Shown here: positions 41,929-51,189 of the stretch, one piece after another
Layout: each line of letters begins with the position of its first letter
How positions within the stretch are numbered: the first letter of the stretch is position 1
Assembly (NCBI RefSeq): GCF_020740535.1
Contig: NZ_CP082362.1
Coordinates: 2,728,001-2,792,000, forward strand
Reading direction: 5' to 3'
DNA length: 64,000 nucleotides
Source of the DNA: Streptomyces profundus
GTDB taxonomy: Bacteria; Actinomycetota; Actinomycetes; Streptomycetales; Streptomycetaceae
The notes under the pieces: model-generated
What the model saw: the letters and a program-made list of their open reading frames with translations, nothing else
What the model was told of the DNA's origin: nothing
Database searches by the model: none
Position numbers and translations under genes: made by a program

Positions 41929-43122
41929 ATGAGCCAACCGCTGTCCGGGCACCTCCTTCGCGGGCACCACCGCGACTGGCAGGTGCTCCCCGCGCAGAGC
42001 CAACTCCCCATCCAAGGACGGATCAAGGCCGCCACGCCCCGGCTGGGCGTGGAGCGCTTCGACCCGCGCTGCTTCCTCGACGAGGAGGACGTGCTGATCG
42101 AACTGGCGCTGCTCGGCTTCGAGCGCATCGCCCCGGTGTACCGACTCGGCCCCGACGGGACCAGGGTGCACGGCTTCATCGAGGGCGAGGCGCTCTCCGT
42201 CTCCCGCCCCTCCGGCACCCCGCTGGCCCGGGCCGAACTCGACCAACTCGCCGCGCTCTTCGGCCGCCTGGCGTGGATACCGCCGGTCGCCATGGCGCTG
42301 GTGCACGGCTGCCCGGTGCCGACCCGGCCGCGCACCAGCCGGGACTTCCTCCGCACGCTGGTGCGGTTCACGCGCCGGCGTGTCCACGCGCGACACCAGG
42401 CCGCACTGGGCGGCCTGTTTCAGACCCTCGGGGTCGACCCCGAGGTACTCAGCGTGACCGGGCCGCTCGCCAGAAGCGCGGCGCGAATGACCAACCGGCC
42501 CTTCTGCCTGCTCCACGGGGACCTGCACCGCGACAACCTGATCGTCGCCGAGGCCGACCGTCAACTCTGGACCATCGACTGGGAGTTGGCGCTGGTTGGC
42601 GATCCGCTCTACGACCTCGCCACCCATCTGCACCTGATGGACTACCCGCGCCCCCAGGAGCAGTCCATGGTGCTGCGCTGGGCGGGCGCCGTCGAGGAAC
42701 GGCTACCGGGCGCGGCCGAGGGGCTGGCCAGGGACCTGCCGCGCTATCTCGCCTACAAACGGGTGCAGTCGGTCTTCACCGACGTGGTCAGGCAGGCCAT
42801 CGAGGTCCGCGAGGCGCCCCCTGAACAGCTGGAGGAACGCCTCGCCAGGGCCGGTGAGATGGTGGGCCGCGCCCTCGCACGGGCCGAACGACCGCTGGGG
42901 CTGGGCCAGGTGCCCAGCCCCAGCGCCGTGGAGGGCGCGTTCGCCGCGTTCAGCGCGGGCGCGAGCGCTACCGCGCCGGCGTCCGCTCCCGCACCTCGAC
43001 CGCCGGGTCTTCGTGCCGCTCCAGTTCCACCTTCGGCAGAATCCGCGCCAACGGGGCCGGCAGCCACCAGGCGTGGCGGCCCATCAGCTGCATCGCGGCG
43101 GGGACGATCAGGCACCGGATGA
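41929..43122 (+). CDS. Aminoglycoside-phosphotransferase-fold kinase with read-through C-terminus
   Basis: 397 aa. APH/choline kinase motifs: FCLLHGDLHRDNLIVAE (catalytic loop with Asp) and TIDWELALVGDPLYDLATH (metal Asp). The N-lobe and phosphate-binding loop are weak. Homology ends around residue 340 (SAVEGAFAAF). The last ~60 residues are Ala/Pro/Arg-rich and lie antisense to the end of the mmpL gene for 155 bases, suggesting loss of the original stop. Follows the DevA/DevB-like pair with a 101-base gap. No RBS is obvious. Confidence 0.75.
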   Translation: MSQPLSGHLLRGHHRDWQVLPAQSQLPIQGRIKAATPRLGVERFDPRCFLDEEDVLIELALLGFERIAPVYRLGPDGTRVHGFIEGEALSVSRPSGTPLARAELDQLAALFGRLAWIPPVAMALVHGCPVPTRPRTSRDFLRTLVRFTRRRVHARHQAALGGLFQTLGVDPEVLSVTGPLARSAARMTNRPFCLLHGDLHRDNLIVAEADRQLWTIDWELALVGDPLYDLATHLHLMDYPRPQEQSMVLRWAGAVEERLPGAAEGLARDLPRYLAYKRVQSVFTDVVRQAIEVREAPPEQLEERLARAGEMVGRALARAERPLGLGQVPSPSAVEGAFAAFSAGASATAPASAPAPRPPGLRAAPVPPSAESAPTGPAATRRGGPSAASRRGRSGTG

Positions 43123-45247
43123 CCACGGCGTCCACCAGGATCGCCACCGCCATCCCGAATCCCATCTGCTGCAACAGCCGGTCGGGGCTGAGCATGAAGG
43201 CGCCGAAGACCACCACCATGATCGCGCCGGCCGCGCTGATCACCGCGCCGGTGTGGGCCAGTCCCTCCCGGACGGCCAACTGGTGGTCCCGGTGCCGCTC
43301 CCACTCCTCGTGCATCCGCGAGACCAGGAAGATCTCGTAGTCCATGGAGAGGCCGAAGACGATGGCGAAGATCATCACCGGGAGGTACGCCTCGATCGGC
43401 CCCGGCTCCACCCCGAACCAGCCCTCCTGGAAGACCAGCGTCATGGCGCCCAGCGCGGCGCCGATGCTCAGCAGGTTCAACAGCGCCGCCTTCAGCGGGA
43501 TCAGCACCGAACGGAAGACGGCCATCAACAGCAGCACCGAGACGCCGACCACGATGGCCACGAAGAGCGGCATCCGCTCGGCGACCTTCGCCGAGTAGTC
43601 CTCGGTGGCCGCCGTGGCACCCCCGACCAGGTAGTCGGCACCGGTGCGTTCGCCCACGGCGGGCAGCACGGTGTCGCGCAGCTCGCCCACCAGATCGGAG
43701 GTGGCCTCGTCCTGCGGCGACGACGTCGGGAACACGATCAACGTCGCGACCTGCCCGTCCTCCGTCGGCTGCGGCGGAGTGACGGCCGCCACCGAGCCGA
43801 GGCTCCCGAGCGTCTCGGCGGCCTCCCCCGCCGCCGCCTCGGCGCCCTGGTCACCGCCGTCGGTGACGATCACCAGCGGCCCGTTGAAGCCGGGGCCGAA
43901 GCCGTCGGAGAGCAGGTCGTAGGCGGCCCGACTCGTCGAGTCCGCCGGGTCGTTGCCGGCGTCCGCCATGCCGAGGCGCAGGTCGAGCGCGGGCGCGGCC
44001 AGCGCGAGCAGCGCCACCACCGCCGCCGTCAGCGCGACCACGGGACGCCGCTGCACGGCCCCGCCGAGCCGCCGCCAGGCGGTGCCGGTCGGGGACTTGC
44101 CCTTCTCGGCCCGCTTCCTGGCCCGCGCCGGGAAGTGCCGGGCGAACCGGTCGCCGAAGAGACCGAGCAGCGCGGGCAGCAGCGTGAGCGAGGCCAACAT
44201 GGTGGCCAGCACGGTCAGCGCCACGGACAGGGCGATGCCCTGGAGCGAACCGAGGCCGAGGGCGACCAGGCCGAGCAGCGCGACGATCACCGTGCAGCCG
44301 GCGAAGAACACCGTCCGCCCCGCCGCGTCCAGCGCGCCGCGCGTCGCCCGCTCGGGGCTGGCGCCCGCGACCAACTCGGCGCGGTAGCGGGTGAAGATCA
44401 ACAACGCGTAGTCGATGCCGACGCCCAAACCGACCAGCATCATCACGTAGACCGTGTAGTCGGCGATGGTGAACAGATGCGACGCCAGCACGATGGCGCC
44501 CAGCGTGGAACCGACCGCGAACAGCGCGGTGATCACGGGCAGCCCGGCGGCCAGCACCGAGCCGAACATCAACACCAGGATCACCAGGGCGGCCAGGATG
44601 CCCATGCCCTCGGCCGCGCCGCCCTCCCCCTCCCCCAGCGCGCGGGCGGCGTCGCCGCCCAACTCGACCTGGAGCGCGTCGCTCCGCGCTTCCCGCGCGG
44701 TGTCCAGGATGCGCTCGGTGTCCTCGACGGGCATCTGTTCGGCCTGGGTGTCCAGCACGACCGTGGCGTATCCGACGGTGCCGTCCGCCGAGACGGCCGA
44801 CCCGTCGTCATAGAGACTGTGCACGCCCGCGACGCGGGGCAGCACCTCGACCTCGGCCAACATCGCCTCGACCCGCTGCTCGACGGCGGCGTCGGCGAGG
44901 CCGCCCTCGGCGTGCAACACGATCTCGACGGTGTCGCCGCCCTGGTCGGAGCCGTGCTCCGCCAACAGCTCAAGCGCCGCCTGGGAGTCGGTGCCCGGCA
45001 GCGAGTAGTCCTCCCGGTAGTCGTCCCCGACGACCGAGGCCAACGCCCAGACCCCGACCAGCACCAGCAGCCACAGCCCGAGCGACGCCTTCCGATACCG
45101 GAACGAGAACCCGGCGAGCCGGGCGAACACCCCGCCTCCCCCCGCCGGGGGTTCAGCCGCCCCAACACGGGGCGGCTCCCCGCCGTGCGGCTCCCCGCCG
45201 CGGGGTTGGCCACCGGCCGGCTGACCGGCGTGCGATGTGGGCCTCAT
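42968..45247 (-). CDS. MMPL-family RND transporter
   Basis: 759 aa. Two repeats of transmembrane blocks: helix near residue 58-76 (LGLWLLVLVGVWALASVVG), periplasmic domain 1, helices ~215-365 with GVGIDYALLIFTRYR (essential Asp-Tyr pair), then periplasmic domain 2 and helices ~580-740 with FGLSMDYEIFLVSRM. Exports lipids or siderophores in relatives; substrate here unknown. First 38 residues are a repetitive Gly/Pro/Glu tail with GGEPHGGEPP repeats. AAGGAG nine bases before ATG. C-terminus overlaps the preceding kinase gene on the other strand. Confidence 0.92.
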   Translation of the reverse strand: MRPTSHAGQPAGGQPRGGEPHGGEPPRVGAAEPPAGGGGVFARLAGFSFRYRKASLGLWLLVLVGVWALASVVGDDYREDYSLPGTDSQAALELLAEHGSDQGGDTVEIVLHAEGGLADAAVEQRVEAMLAEVEVLPRVAGVHSLYDDGSAVSADGTVGYATVVLDTQAEQMPVEDTERILDTAREARSDALQVELGGDAARALGEGEGGAAEGMGILAALVILVLMFGSVLAAGLPVITALFAVGSTLGAIVLASHLFTIADYTVYVMMLVGLGVGIDYALLIFTRYRAELVAGASPERATRGALDAAGRTVFFAGCTVIVALLGLVALGLGSLQGIALSVALTVLATMLASLTLLPALLGLFGDRFARHFPARARKRAEKGKSPTGTAWRRLGGAVQRRPVVALTAAVVALLALAAPALDLRLGMADAGNDPADSTSRAAYDLLSDGFGPGFNGPLVIVTDGGDQGAEAAAGEAAETLGSLGSVAAVTPPQPTEDGQVATLIVFPTSSPQDEATSDLVGELRDTVLPAVGERTGADYLVGGATAATEDYSAKVAERMPLFVAIVVGVSVLLLMAVFRSVLIPLKAALLNLLSIGAALGAMTLVFQEGWFGVEPGPIEAYLPVMIFAIVFGLSMDYEIFLVSRMHEEWERHRDHQLAVREGLAHTGAVISAAGAIMVVVFGAFMLSPDRLLQQMGFGMAVAILVDAVVIRCLIVPAAMQLMGRHAWWLPAPLARILPKVELERHEDPAVEVRERTPAR

Positions 45248-46695
45248 GACTGCTGCTCCTTCATGGGAGAGTGGACAACTTCAGGACTGCGGGGTGCTTG
45301 AGCGCGCCGAGAACCCCGAAACGGGGGCCCCTGGCGGGGCCGGCCACCGGCGGGGCGGGGCCCCGCCGGGGCTGGTGGAGCCGAGGGCCGGCCTCGCCGG
45401 CGAGGCCGGGGGGGCCGGCGGGGCCGCGCTGGTGGGGGTGGGGCGTCCTGCGGACGGCGGCGGTGGGACCGGACCCCACCCCAGCCGGCGACCGGCCGGT
45501 ACCGCATGGACCGGCCAGGACGAGTACCCGACCGCGACGGGGTGGTCGGCCCGCTCGCCACACCGGGCCCGTGCCGAGAACCCGCACCCGGCACTGCCGG
45601 GACGACAACCCGCCGCCGTCCACAGGCCGGTGGCCGGCCAACCCCACTCCGACGCCAGCCGGTATCCGGGCCCCGGCACCAGCCGGCCGCAGGCCACCCC
45701 GTTGGGTGGCCCTCCGACTGGCCAACGCCGCTCCGGCACCAGCCGATGACCAGGCCACAGCACCGCCACGTGCCAACACCCAGCCGGGAACCACCAACCG
45801 GCCCCGGCCGGCCGCAGGCCAGGCCGCCGCGCCGGCCGGCCCCCCGAGCGGCCAGCCCCGCTCCGACCCCAGCCGGGCAACCGGGCCCGGCACCAGCCAG
45901 CCGCAGGCCACCCCGTTGGCCGGCCCCCGGAGTGGCCAACGCCGCTCCGGCACCAGCCGGTGACCATCCCCGGGCCCAAGCCAGCCGCAGGCCGGTGGCC
46001 GGCCAACCCCACTCCGACGCCAGCCGGTAGCCAGACCCCGGCACCAGCCAGCCGCAGGCCACCCCATTGGGCGGCCCCCCGACTGACCAACGCCCCTCCG
46101 GCACCAGCCGATGACCAGGCCACAGCACCGCCACGTGCCAACACCCAGCCGGGAACCACCAACCGGCCCCGGCCGGACGCAGGCCAACGCCGCAGGCCAG
46201 GCCGCCGCGCCGGCCGGCCCCCGGAGTAGCCAGCGCCGCTCCGGCACCAGCCGGGCAACCGGCCCAGCCGGCCGCAGGCCACCGCACTCGGCCGGAGGCC
46301 GGGGCAGGCCAAGCCGGCCGCAGGCCGGTGACCAAGTCGGCCAGCGCCACGGGCGTACACAGCCGGTGGCCAGGCAACCGCGCCGCTCGGGCGCCAGCCG
46401 GTGACCGGCCGACGGCACCGCCACGGGCGTACACCCAGCCGGAGGCCAGGCGACCGCCCCGGCCGGCCGCAGGCCAACGCCGCAGGCCGGACCGTTGGGG
46501 GTGGGGGGTGGGGAAGGCAGGTGGTCACAGGGCAACGGTGGCGTGGGGTGGGGGGTGCGCGCGTCGGCTGGGGGTGGGCAGTGGGGGTACGTCGGCGGGC
46601 GCACGGTCGCCGTGGGGGGTACTACGGCGGTTGCGGGACCCCCGAGGTCGTCTCGGGGAAAGCCCCGAGGCCGGTCCCTGAGGGGTGCGGCGGTG
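45248..46695. repeat. Repeat island 4: 1.4 kb with a ~188-base direct repeat
   Basis: Between the mmpL start and the response regulator end. A long direct repeat, 45624-45811 and 45989-46176, has a constant offset of 365 and few mismatches. GCCGGCCGCAGGCC and CCAGCCGCAGGCC units recur throughout. All open frames are Pro/Gly/Ala/Arg-rich. The part after 46490 is G-rich. No promoter for mmpL is obvious except close to its start. Confidence 0.85.
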
Positions 46696-47397
46696 TCAGC
46701 TCATCCAGCCGGGGGTGATCATGCCGGTCTCGTACGCGAGGATCACCAGCTGCGCGCGGTCGCGGACGGCCAGCTTGGTCATGATCCGGCTGACGTGGGT
46801 CTTGGCCGTGGCCGGGCTGAGGACCAGCCGGCGGGCGATCTCGTCGTTGGTCAGGCCGGCGCCGACCAGGACCATCACCTCGCGTTCCCGCTCGGTGAGC
46901 GCGTTCAGCCGGGGGCTGGGCGCCGGCTGTTTGACGCGGCCGGCGAACTCGGCGATCAGGCGGCGGGTGATCGTCGGCGCGATCAACGCGTCGCCGCGCG
47001 CGCAGACCCGGATGGCGTGCAGCAGCTCCATCGGTTCGGTGTCCTTCACCAGGAACCCGGAGGCGCCGGCGCGCAACGCGCCGTAGACGTAGTCGTCGAC
47101 ATCGAAGGTGGTCAGGATGACGACCCGCACCTCGGAGAGCCGCTCGTTGCCGACGATCTTCTCGGTGGCCGCGAGACCGTCCATCTCGGGCATCCTGATG
47201 TCCATCAACACGACGTCGGGGCGCAGTTCTTCGGCCAGTGCGACGGCCTCGGCGCCATTGCCGGCCTCGCCCACGACCTCGATGTCCTCCTCGTCCGCGA
47301 GGATCGACCGGAAACCGGCCCTCACCAGCATCTGGTCGTCGGCGAGCAGGACTCGCACCCGCTGTCCGTTGGCCCGCCCCGGGCGCCCCGCGTTCAT
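46696..47397 (-). CDS. NarL/FixJ-family response regulator
   Basis: 233 aa. Receiver: LLADDQMLVRAGFR, phospho-Asp in VVLMDIRMPEMDG, LTTFDVDDYV and K in FLVKDTEP. LuxR-type HTH at ~165-215: LTEREREVMVLVGAGLTNDEIARRL (shortened: LTEREREVMVLVGAGLTNDE). The likely partner kinase is at 49538-50707, separated by three genes. ATG start. No nearby target recognised. Confidence 0.92.
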   Translation of the reverse strand: MNAGRPGRANGQRVRVLLADDQMLVRAGFRSILADEEDIEVVGEAGNGAEAVALAEELRPDVVLMDIRMPEMDGLAATEKIVGNERLSEVRVVILTTFDVDDYVYGALRAGASGFLVKDTEPMELLHAIRVCARGDALIAPTITRRLIAEFAGRVKQPAPSPRLNALTEREREVMVLVGAGLTNDEIARRLVLSPATAKTHVSRIMTKLAVRDRAQLVILAYETGMITPGWMS

Positions 47398-47443
47398 GGC
47401 AACCAGGGTAGGCGTGCGCGTGTGCGGAAGCCCCGTTCCCGGG

Positions 47444-47839
47444 TCAGCCCTCCGCCGTCGCGCTGGTGATCCGCAGGTACTGCCCGGCCGGGTCGAAGAC
47501 GCGGAAGTCCGTCAGCCCCCAGGGCCGCGTCCGCAGCGCGTCCGCGAGCGGCCAGCCGCTGGAGACCACCCGGGCGTGTTCGGCCCTGACGTCGTCGACC
47601 CGCAGGACGATCTCGCTGCCGCCCGGCGGTCGACGCGGCGTGGGGTCCGCCTCGTCGTGACGGCAGCAGCCGACGCGCACGTCCCCCCGGCGGACGACGA
47701 CATACTCCAGGGGCGCGGAGGTTTCCGAGACCTCCGATGACTTGGACTCCTCGGGCGCTCGGAAGCCCAGGACCCGGACGTAGAACTCCACCAACGTGGG
47801 GACGTCCTTGTGAAACACCTCGTAGGACAGATGCGTCAA
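47444..47839 (-). CDS. VOC-family (glyoxalase/bleomycin-resistance) protein
   Basis: 131 aa. One VOC unit pair: FHKDVPTLVEFYVRVLGFRA and later GGSEIVLRVDDVRAEHARVV, ending DFRVFDPAGQYLRITS. Metal ligands His3 and the later Glu are conceivable. Specificity not decidable: could be dioxygenase, glyoxalase or antibiotic binding. Sits between the response regulator and the lipoprotein. Confidence 0.8.
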   Translation of the reverse strand: MTHLSYEVFHKDVPTLVEFYVRVLGFRAPEESKSSEVSETSAPLEYVVVRRGDVRVGCCRHDEADPTPRRPPGGSEIVLRVDDVRAEHARVVSSGWPLADALRTRPWGLTDFRVFDPAGQYLRITSATAEG

Positions 47840-47884
47840 CGGGATCTCCTCTGGTCAGGACGCCGGCCGCCCGGCGGTGCGGCG

Positions 47885-48577
47885 TCAGGAGGTGCGGGCC
47901 GCGTCCAGTCGGTCGAGTTGGGCCGCGCCGAGCGACTCCAGGAGATCCGGCTGGCGGATGCTGTCGGACTCCTGGGCGTGCACGGCGCGCAGCAGCACGG
48001 TGCCCGTCCGCAGCTCCAGGGTGACCGAGTGGTTCCCGCCGTCGTCGACATGGATGTAGCTGCTCTGGTCGCCCAGCGGGGCGCCGTCGATCTCCGTGCC
48101 GGTGGTCACCAGCAGATGGCCGGCGGCGCTGGCGAAGGCGGCCTCGGCCGCCGACTGGTCGGCGAAGGAGCAGAGTTCGACGATCACCGACTCGTCGCCC
48201 GGGCCCTCGTAGCGCACCCAGCCGGACTGGAGGATGCCGACCGGTGGCGCCGGGTCGACGGGATCGGCGCAGGTGGCGCCGCCGTGGGTGGCGCCCTCCT
48301 CGGTGCGGTCGAAGCCCGAGGGGAGATCCTCCGCCGGCACCAGCACGCCCAGCAGCTGCTCGGCCTGGTCCAACACCGCGTCGGGGTCGACCGTGCCGGC
48401 CTCGTCCTCGATGCCGGCCTCGTCCTCGATGCCGGGCTCTTCCTCGGTGCCGGGCGGCTCCTCGACGCCGCCACCGCCCTCCGAAGGGGTCACGCCGTCA
48501 CCGCTCTCGCTGCCGCAGCCACTGAGTAACACAGCACCCACTGCGACGGACAGCACCCATCGTCGTGCTCCGCGCAT
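47885..48577 (-). CDS. Lipoprotein with acidic repeat linker
   Basis: 230 aa. Signal peptide RRWVLSVAVGAVLLSGC with Cys at about residue 22. Residues 30-65 are a disordered linker with GIEDEAGIEDEAG repeats. The mature domain from ~68 (VLDQAEQLLGVLVPAEDLPSGF) contains two Cys and is a conserved unknown domain of streptomycete lipoproteins. GGGAAGG upstream of the ATG at 48577. May be the sensor lipoprotein for the split two-component pair, but this is a guess. Confidence 0.65.
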   Translation of the reverse strand: MRGARRWVLSVAVGAVLLSGCGSESGDGVTPSEGGGGVEEPPGTEEEPGIEDEAGIEDEAGTVDPDAVLDQAEQLLGVLVPAEDLPSGFDRTEEGATHGGATCADPVDPAPPVGILQSGWVRYEGPGDESVIVELCSFADQSAAEAAFASAAGHLLVTTGTEIDGAPLGDQSSYIHVDDGGNHSVTLELRTGTVLLRAVHAQESDSIRQPDLLESLGAAQLDRLDAARTS

Positions 48578-48787
48578 CCCCAACTCACCTTCCCCGTCCA
48601 TCACTTCTCGTACTTTCGACACTATCCCCGCAAGGGCCGCACACGGCAGACCCAACGCCGGACCCGGTCGCCCGGATGTGGGCCGCACACCCATGCGATG
48701 ATGGCCGCGCGGTCGCAGCCGGTTCGGGCTCCCGCCCGGATTCTCGACCTGTTCGACCCGATGAAAACCACGACGGGATGACCTTCG

Positions 48788-49501
48788 ATGCCTCTGCCCG
48801 CGCCCGATATCGCCCGCCTGTTCACGCTGGGCAGTGTTTTCCGCGGTTCTCGTGGCGAGACCAGCACCGTCAACGCGCTGCCCGAGGCGCCGTTGACGCT
48901 GCCATCGGGGCGGGTGGCCGCCTGCGATCCGCTGATCGGGATCGAGGACGGCGTCGAGCCGTTCGTCGACGAGGTGCCGCCCGGCACGTACCCGGTGGTG
49001 CTGTCGATCGTCGAGGTGGCGGAGCCGGACGCCCCGGAGTTCGCCCATGACCGGGCCGCCGCCGCCTGGCTGCGGGTCAGCGACGAGCCGGCGGTCAGCT
49101 GGTCGTTGGCGCTGGTCGCCGGCCAGGACACCAAGGGCCTCGCGGACGACGAGTGGATCGGGTACGGCGTGGACACGGGCACCGGCTGCTTCGTGGACGC
49201 CGTCGCGGCCCCCCGGCTCACCCGCCTCCTGGGCGAGGACGGCGACGATCTGATCGACGCCATCTACGGCCGGGACGTGCCACCGCCGCCGCTGCCCAGC
49301 GCCGTGGTGGATCGGGAGTCCGGATTCGGCCTGGTCGGCTTTCCCACCGGCTGGGGCGACGGCGCCTACCCCACCTGGGTCGGCCACGACGCGACGGGCC
49401 GCGTCACGGGCTTCGTGACCAGCTTCTTCGTGGCCGACGACCCCGAGAACGCCGACGCCCCCGAGAACGCCGACGCCCCTGAGAACGCCGACGCCGGCTG
49501 A
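48788..49501 (+). CDS. DUF4241 protein with PENADA repeats
   Basis: 237 aa. DUF4241 core: ALPEAPLTLPSGRVAACDPL, YPVVLSIVEVAEPDAPEFA, GTGCFVDA, and GWGDGAYPTWVGHDATGRV. Function unknown in this widespread family. Carries three PENADA repeats at the C-terminus (codons 49440-49498) as an obvious tandem expansion. The only plus-strand gene inserted between two minus-strand two-component genes. Confidence 0.8.
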   Translation: MPLPAPDIARLFTLGSVFRGSRGETSTVNALPEAPLTLPSGRVAACDPLIGIEDGVEPFVDEVPPGTYPVVLSIVEVAEPDAPEFAHDRAAAAWLRVSDEPAVSWSLALVAGQDTKGLADDEWIGYGVDTGTGCFVDAVAAPRLTRLLGEDGDDLIDAIYGRDVPPPPLPSAVVDRESGFGLVGFPTGWGDGAYPTWVGHDATGRVTGFVTSFFVADDPENADAPENADAPENADAG

Positions 49502-49537
49502 GGCAGCGGCGGCCCGGGGCCCCGTTCGGCGGCGCGT

Positions 49538-50707
49538 TCAGGGGGTGGTGACGGGCAGGCGGGCGGTGACGTGGAAGCCGTGGCCGTCGGCGCGGTTGCG
49601 GGCGGTGAGGTCGCCGCCGAGGGCGCGGGCGCGGGTGGTCATGCCGAGGATGCCGCTGCCCTCCGCGCCCGGCGCGGCGCCCTCGCCGTTGTCCTCGACG
49701 CACAGGCGCAGTTCGCGGTCCGTGTAGGCGACGCGGACCACGGCCTCGCTGGCGCGCGCGTGCCGGGTGATGTTGGTGATGGACTCCTGGACGATCCGGT
49801 ACGCGGCGAGGGAGATGCCGGGCGAGAGCACCCGCGCCTCCCCCGTGGTCTCGACCCGGATGTCGAGGCCGCTGTCGGCCGCGCGGTGCACCAGCTCGCC
49901 GAGCCGTTCGAGACCGGCCGCCGGTTCGACGGGCGCCGCCTCGTCGACCTGACGCAGAACGCCGAGCGTGGCGCGGAGTTCGCGCAGCGCCTCCTTGCTG
50001 GTGTCGCGCACCAGCTCCAGGGCGCTGACCAGCTCCGCCGTCTCCCCGGGGCGTTTGGCGCCCCGGTGCAGCGCGGCCGTGCTGCGGACGTGGATCAGGG
50101 AGATGTTGTGGCCCAGCACATCGTGCAACTCCCTTGCCAGCCGCAGGCGTTCCTCCGTCGCCGACTGCTGGGCGCGGAGGTCGCGCTCGCGTTCGGCGGC
50201 GAGCACCCGCTGCTCCGCCTCGTGCTGGTGCGCGTGTCTGAGCCGCACGGCGTGGCCGAGGGCGATCACGCTCAGGAACCAGCCGCCGAAGAGCACCATC
50301 GACATGTCGTCCACATGGCGTTCCTCGCTGGTCAACAACATCTCGCCCCAGGTGATCACCAGGAGGGTGAAAACGGCGATCGCGACGGCGGTGGTCGGCT
50401 GGCCGCTGCGGGCGACCGTGTAGAGCGCGATGATGTAGACGGCGAGCGGCGCCGGCCCGTCCACCGGGGTGACCGGGTAGTAGACGATGGCCACCACCAG
50501 CGCCACCAGCGCCACGCCGACCGGCCAGCGGTGCCGCAGCCCGAGCGCGACGGTGGCGATCAGCACCAGCACCCAGCCGGCCACGGCGCGGGACGGATCT
50601 CCCCCCGCGGCGGCGCCGAAGAGCAGCGCGCCGTCCACCAGCAGGGCGGCCCCGCCCACCATCGACAGGCGGTCCCAGTGGAACGCCGAGGCCAAACGGG
50701 CAAGCAT
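49538..50707 (-). CDS. HisKA_3-type sensor histidine kinase
   Basis: 389 aa. Four or five membrane segments in residues ~15-155. H-box ARELHDVLGHNISLIHVRS (His at ~195), and HATPase with EDNGEGAAPG and GILGMTTRARALGG. Matches the NarL-type response regulator at 46696-47397 by family. Starts with ATG seven bases after TACTCT on the minus strand (leaderless). The C-terminus is 36 bases from the DUF4241 stop. Confidence 0.88.
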   Translation of the reverse strand: MLARLASAFHWDRLSMVGGAALLVDGALLFGAAAGGDPSRAVAGWVLVLIATVALGLRHRWPVGVALVALVVAIVYYPVTPVDGPAPLAVYIIALYTVARSGQPTTAVAIAVFTLLVITWGEMLLTSEERHVDDMSMVLFGGWFLSVIALGHAVRLRHAHQHEAEQRVLAAERERDLRAQQSATEERLRLARELHDVLGHNISLIHVRSTAALHRGAKRPGETAELVSALELVRDTSKEALRELRATLGVLRQVDEAAPVEPAAGLERLGELVHRAADSGLDIRVETTGEARVLSPGISLAAYRIVQESITNITRHARASEAVVRVAYTDRELRLCVEDNGEGAAPGAEGSGILGMTTRARALGGDLTARNRADGHGFHVTARLPVTTP

Positions 50708-50762
50708 GGGAGCCAGAGTACGTAGGCTGTGCCCAAACGGCACCATCGAGGAGGAAGTCCCC

Positions 50763-51179
50763 ATGACCGGCCCGGCACCGGAGAGCAACGAGCCCGCCCA
50801 CGACCCCGAGGTGCTCCAGCTCGCGGCGAAGGTGTTCGACCTGGCCAGGGACGGGGACACGGACACCGTCGCCGCCTATGTGGACGCGGGCGTCCCACCG
50901 AACCTCAGCAACGACAAGGGCGACACCCTGCTGATGCTGGCGGCCTACCACGGCCATGTGGCCACCGTCGAGGCGCTGCTGGAGCGCGGCGCCGACCCGG
51001 CGCGCAGCAACGACAAGGGGCAGACGCCGATCGCCGGCGCGGTCTTCAAGAACGAGTCGGCGGTGGTCCGCGTCCTGCTGGCCGCCGGCGCCGACCCGTC
51101 GGCGGGACAGCCGTCGGCGGTGGACACGGCGCGGATGTTCGGCCGGACGGAGCTGCTGTCGCTCTTCGGCGCGCGGTAG
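50763..51179 (+). CDS. Ankyrin-repeat protein
   Basis: 138 aa. Three to four ankyrin units: DGDTDTVAAYVDAGVPPNLS, NDKGDTLLMLAAYHGHVATVEALLERGADP, NDKGQTPIAGAVFKNESAVV, and SAVDTARMFGRTELLSL (each cited in part). Such small cytosolic proteins bind partner proteins; the partner is unknown. GAGGAGGAAG lies six bases before ATG. Divergent from the kinase with only 55 bases between. Confidence 0.9.
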   Translation: MTGPAPESNEPAHDPEVLQLAAKVFDLARDGDTDTVAAYVDAGVPPNLSNDKGDTLLMLAAYHGHVATVEALLERGADPARSNDKGQTPIAGAVFKNESAVVRVLLAAGADPSAGQPSAVDTARMFGRTELLSLFGAR

Positions 51180-51189
51180 CCTCCCCGCC

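Noticed and set aside
45237..46604. Repetitive frames in the second island which look like Pro-rich surface proteins
   Set aside because: All frames are open on both strands and the repeat period of 365 is not a multiple of three.
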